A DNA stretch of 64,000 nt from Diaminobutyricibacter sp049994905 (lineage in GTDB: Bacteria; Actinomycetota; Actinomycetes; Actinomycetales; Microbacteriaceae), in assembly GCF_049994905.1 (NCBI RefSeq), contig NZ_CP188258.1, positions 2,976,001-3,040,000 on the forward strand, in the 5' to 3' direction. The translations under genes and the position numbers were made by a program. Within the stretch, counting starts at the first letter, position 1; each line of letters begins with the position of its first letter. Below, one piece after another: positions 61,560-64,000 of this stretch. The notes beneath the pieces were generated by a model. It saw only the letters and a program-made list of their open reading frames with translations, did not search any database and was not told the origin of the DNA.

Positions 61560-62897
61560 ATGACTCGTGACTTCTCCGTACCTCAGGCCCGCAAGCTCGT
61601 CACCGCCCTTCCCGGTCCGCGGTCGATCGCCCTGCAGGAACGGCGGGTCGCCTCTGTCAGCCGGGGTGCCGGGACGCTGGCGAACATCTATATGGAGAGC
61701 GGCTCCGGCGCGATCCTGGTCGACGTCGACGGCAACCGGCTCATCGACCTGGGCTGCGGAATCGGCGTGACGACCATCGGGCACGCCCACCCGAAAGTGG
61801 CGGCCGCCGCCGCCGAACAGGCGGCGAAGCTGACACACACGCTCTTCACGGTCACGCCGTATGAGAACTACGTGCGCGTCGCCGAGAAGCTTGCCCAGAT
61901 CACCCCGGGCGACTTCGAGAAGCACTCGATCCTCGTCAACTCAGGGGCCGAGGCAGTCGAGAACGCCGTGAAGATCGCCCGCAAGTTCACGGGCCGACGC
62001 GCCATCGCATCCCTCGACCACGCGTTCCACGGACGCACGAACCTCACGATGGCGATGACCTACCGGCCGTGGCCGGAGCGTGCCGGCATGGGCCCCTTCC
62101 CCGGCGAGCTCTACAGCGTGCCGATCAGCTACCCGTTCCGCGACCCGGAGGGCATGACGGGCGAAGAAGCCGCAGAACGCACCATCGACTACATCAACAC
62201 CCATATCGGGGCGACCGAGCTCGCAGCGCTCTTCGTCGAGCCGATCCAGGGCGACGGTGGCATCATCATCCCGGCCCCCGGCTTCTTCCGCAGGCTGAGC
62301 GAGTTCTGCACAGAGAACGGCATCGTCTTCGTCGCCGACGAGATCCAGGCCGGCATCGGGCGCACCGGCACGTGGTACTCGATCGAGCACCACGGTGTCG
62401 TCCCCGATCTGGTCACGAGTGCGAAGGGCATCGCCGGCGGGTTCCCGCTCGCCGCGGTCACCGGCCGCGCGGAGATCATGGATGCGGTCCAGCCCGGCGG
62501 CATCGGCGGCACCTTCGGGGGCAACCCCGTCTCGACAGCCGCAGCCCTCGCCGTCTTCGAGGTGATCGAGAGCGAAGGCCTGCTCGCCGAAGCGCAGCGC
62601 GTCGAGCGCGCCCTCCTCGCCCGCATCGGCGACTGGGCGGAGCGGTTCGCCGTCGTCGGGGAGGTCAGGGGCAAGGGCGCGATGTTCGGCGTCGAGCTCG
62701 TGCACCCCGGCACGAAGAAGCCGAACCCGGAGGCGCTGACGGCGGTGCTGAAGCATGCGACCTCGAACGGCGTGATCGCCCTCGACGCCGGCAGCTGGGA
62801 CAGCGTGCTGCGCATCATGCCGTCGGTGGTCATCAGCGAGGAACTCATCGGCGACGCGGCGACCGTCATCGAAGAGGCTCTCGCGCGGTTCAACTGA
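61560..62897 (+). CDS. gabT: 4-aminobutyrate aminotransferase
   Basis: 445 residues from the ATG seven bases after TACGAT; an ATG nine bases earlier is possible. Class III PLP enzyme: NSGAEAVENAVKIAR, DHAFHGRTN, FVADEIQAGIGRTG (PLP aspartate), and the Schiff-base Lys in TSAKGIAGGFPL. Converts GABA and 2-oxoglutarate to succinate semialdehyde and glutamate. Confidence 0.93.
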   Translation: MTRDFSVPQARKLVTALPGPRSIALQERRVASVSRGAGTLANIYMESGSGAILVDVDGNRLIDLGCGIGVTTIGHAHPKVAAAAAEQAAKLTHTLFTVTPYENYVRVAEKLAQITPGDFEKHSILVNSGAEAVENAVKIARKFTGRRAIASLDHAFHGRTNLTMAMTYRPWPERAGMGPFPGELYSVPISYPFRDPEGMTGEEAAERTIDYINTHIGATELAALFVEPIQGDGGIIIPAPGFFRRLSEFCTENGIVFVADEIQAGIGRTGTWYSIEHHGVVPDLVTSAKGIAGGFPLAAVTGRAEIMDAVQPGGIGGTFGGNPVSTAAALAVFEVIESEGLLAEAQRVERALLARIGDWAERFAVVGEVRGKGAMFGVELVHPGTKKPNPEALTAVLKHATSNGVIALDAGSWDSVLRIMPSVVISEELIGDAATVIEEALARFN

Positions 62898-62908
62898 TCC
62901 GGCCGGGC

Positions 62909-63784
62909 ATGGGACTGCGCGGCAGGACTTCCACGGCGATCGGCGCTGTGGCTGCGGCGATCGCCGTCGTCATGACGGTCGGTGCTGCGCCGGCGGTCGC
63001 CGCATCCGATCCTCCCTTCCATCCCGGGCTGATCATCAGCGACGATTCGTTCTACAACGTGCAGTCGATGTCGGCGAGCGACATCCAGGACTTCCTCGAA
63101 GCGCGTGCATGCATCCCGAAAGACACGTCGCCGTGCCTGGCCGACTACACGACGGACAGCCGGAGCATCCCTGCGCAGGGTCCTGGCCACTGCGACGCGA
63201 TCAAGGGCCGCCGCGACGAGGAGGCCAGCAGCATCATCGAGCGCGTGGCGGTGGCCTGCGGCATCAACCCGCAGGTACTGCTGGTGCTCCTCCAGAAGGA
63301 GCAGTCGCTGCTGACCGCGCCGAGTGCGTCGGGCTACGCGAAAGCGACCGGGTACGCGTGCCCCGACACCGCCGCCTGCGATACGAAGTACCGCGGATTC
63401 TTCAACCAGGTGTACCGCGCCGCGTGGCAGTTCCGTGAATACACCCTCCACCCGAACGAATGGCACTATCGCGTCGGCCGAGTGCCCATCCAGTACCACC
63501 CCGACAAGGCCTGCGGCGCGAGCACCGTGCACATCCGGAACCAGGCGACCGCCAACCTCTACAACTACACGCCGTACCAGCCCAACGCGGACACCGTCGC
63601 CCACCCGAAAGGTCCGGCAGGCGCATGCTCGACCTTCGGCAACCTCAACTTCTCGCGGATCTTCAACCAATGGTTCGGCTCGCCGCTCACCGTGCGGTTC
63701 TCCGACTGGCTCCCGTCATGCCTGAACTATGCCGGCGGTCACGATTGTCCGTCTGACCGGCCCTTCGACCTGCCAGCTGTGTGA
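62909..63784 (+). CDS. Secreted protein with actinobacterial surface domain (annotated elsewhere as hemagglutinin-like)
   Basis: 291 residues, starting 11 bases after gabT. Signal peptide to about residue 32 (ATPAVAAS-type end). Eight or more cysteines in a secreted domain. SMSASDIQDFLEARA and CGINPQVLLVLLQKEQSLLT are the hallmarks of a domain widespread in this phylum; the second resembles the catalytic helix of lysozyme-like transglycosylases. Role unknown, probably in the cell wall. Confidence 0.8.
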   Translation: MGLRGRTSTAIGAVAAAIAVVMTVGAAPAVAASDPPFHPGLIISDDSFYNVQSMSASDIQDFLEARACIPKDTSPCLADYTTDSRSIPAQGPGHCDAIKGRRDEEASSIIERVAVACGINPQVLLVLLQKEQSLLTAPSASGYAKATGYACPDTAACDTKYRGFFNQVYRAAWQFREYTLHPNEWHYRVGRVPIQYHPDKACGASTVHIRNQATANLYNYTPYQPNADTVAHPKGPAGACSTFGNLNFSRIFNQWFGSPLTVRFSDWLPSCLNYAGGHDCPSDRPFDLPAV

Positions 63785-63840
63785 GACAACCGCTGAGATC
63801 ATTCCGCCACGGGAATACAAATATCGCTACGCTCGATGAC

Positions 63841-64000
63841 GTGACGGAAATCGAACCCGATGGCGGGACGACGGAGGCCCCCCGGCGCCCCGGCTTCCTC
63901 TACCTGTTCATCCGCACCGTCGTCGCGCCTATCGCCCGCCTGGTCTACCGCCCCACCGTCATCGGGCGCAAGAACGTTCCGCGCACGGGGCCGGTGATCC
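63841..64000 (+). CDS. 1-acyl-sn-glycerol-3-phosphate acyltransferase-like (PlsC family), N-terminal fragment
   Basis: 53 residues before the window ends. TACGCT ends seven bases before the GTG. RTVVAPIARLVYRPTVIGRKNVPRTGPVI is the usual N-terminus of actinobacterial PlsC-type acyltransferases; the catalytic HX4D motif would lie just beyond the edge. Makes phosphatidic acid in the membrane, if complete. Confidence 0.75.
   Translation, partial: MTEIEPDGGTTEAPRRPGFLYLFIRTVVAPIARLVYRPTVIGRKNVPRTGPVI

Overview
The window is high-GC DNA, densely coded on both strands, from an actinobacterium. Gene content points to the family Microbacteriaceae: an actinobacterial-type 6-phosphofructokinase, an HTH-less LysR-like gene beside a DUF5997 gene, RbfA/IF-2/YlxR/NusA near ProS and the MEP-pathway genes ispG and dxr, a CWB2 surface protein, and frequent GTG starts. 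The genus cannot be told from the sequence alone. There are about 67 genes, two of them cut by the window edges. I saw no rRNA, tRNA, CRISPR array, insertion sequence or phage gene, and no gene-free gap longer than about 270 bases.

Layout. (1) 1-7507: molybdenum block, with moeA (partial), a moaC-moaB fusion, moaE, an HTH-TOBE molybdate sensor, modA, modB, modC and, on the other strand, moaD. A three-gene unit follows: a sulfite-oxidase-like molybdoenzyme, an FAD/NAD(P)H reductase and a zinc-ribbon DUF6510-type protein. (2) 7555-15938: a membrane protein, a zinc-ribbon SDR, an APC permease, an orphan LysR effector domain facing DUF5997, a DUF1622 protein and a lactate-oxidase-family enzyme. 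(3) 15935-25085: metabolic genes (quinone reductase, pfkA, CYTH, DUF3224, poxB), a SNF2 helicase, and a FucU-like protein with a degraded active site. (4) 25349-28706: copper operon copA-copZ facing a CsoR/RcnR-type repressor across a palindromic operator, then a macrodomain protein. (5) 28731-36241: M20 peptidase, GDSL hydrolase and a deoxyribose-phosphate operon (SorC/DeoR regulator, deoC, aldehyde dehydrogenase, and a half-length dehydrogenase without cysteine) facing a ROK kinase. (6) 36363-53144: the translation/transcription superoperon in pieces. These are ribF, two membrane genes and truB, then a TetR/MFS efflux pair, panE, a uridine-kinase-like gene, mutY and yciI, then rbfA, infB and ylxR, a secreted propeller-CWB2 protein on the opposite strand, and nusA. 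(7) 53271-64000: DUF1206, proS, a secreted GDSL hydrolase, ispG, a site-2 protease, dxr, an FKBP lipoprotein, gabT, a secreted conserved-domain protein and the start of a plsC-like gene.

A sequence-wide regularity: 25 genes with no good Shine-Dalgarno site carry a TANNNT hexamer ending exactly 6 or 7 bases before the start codon. This is what leaderless transcription would look like, and it helped choose several starts. Operon-internal genes instead use 4-base ATGA/GTGA overlaps or an AGGAG-type site.
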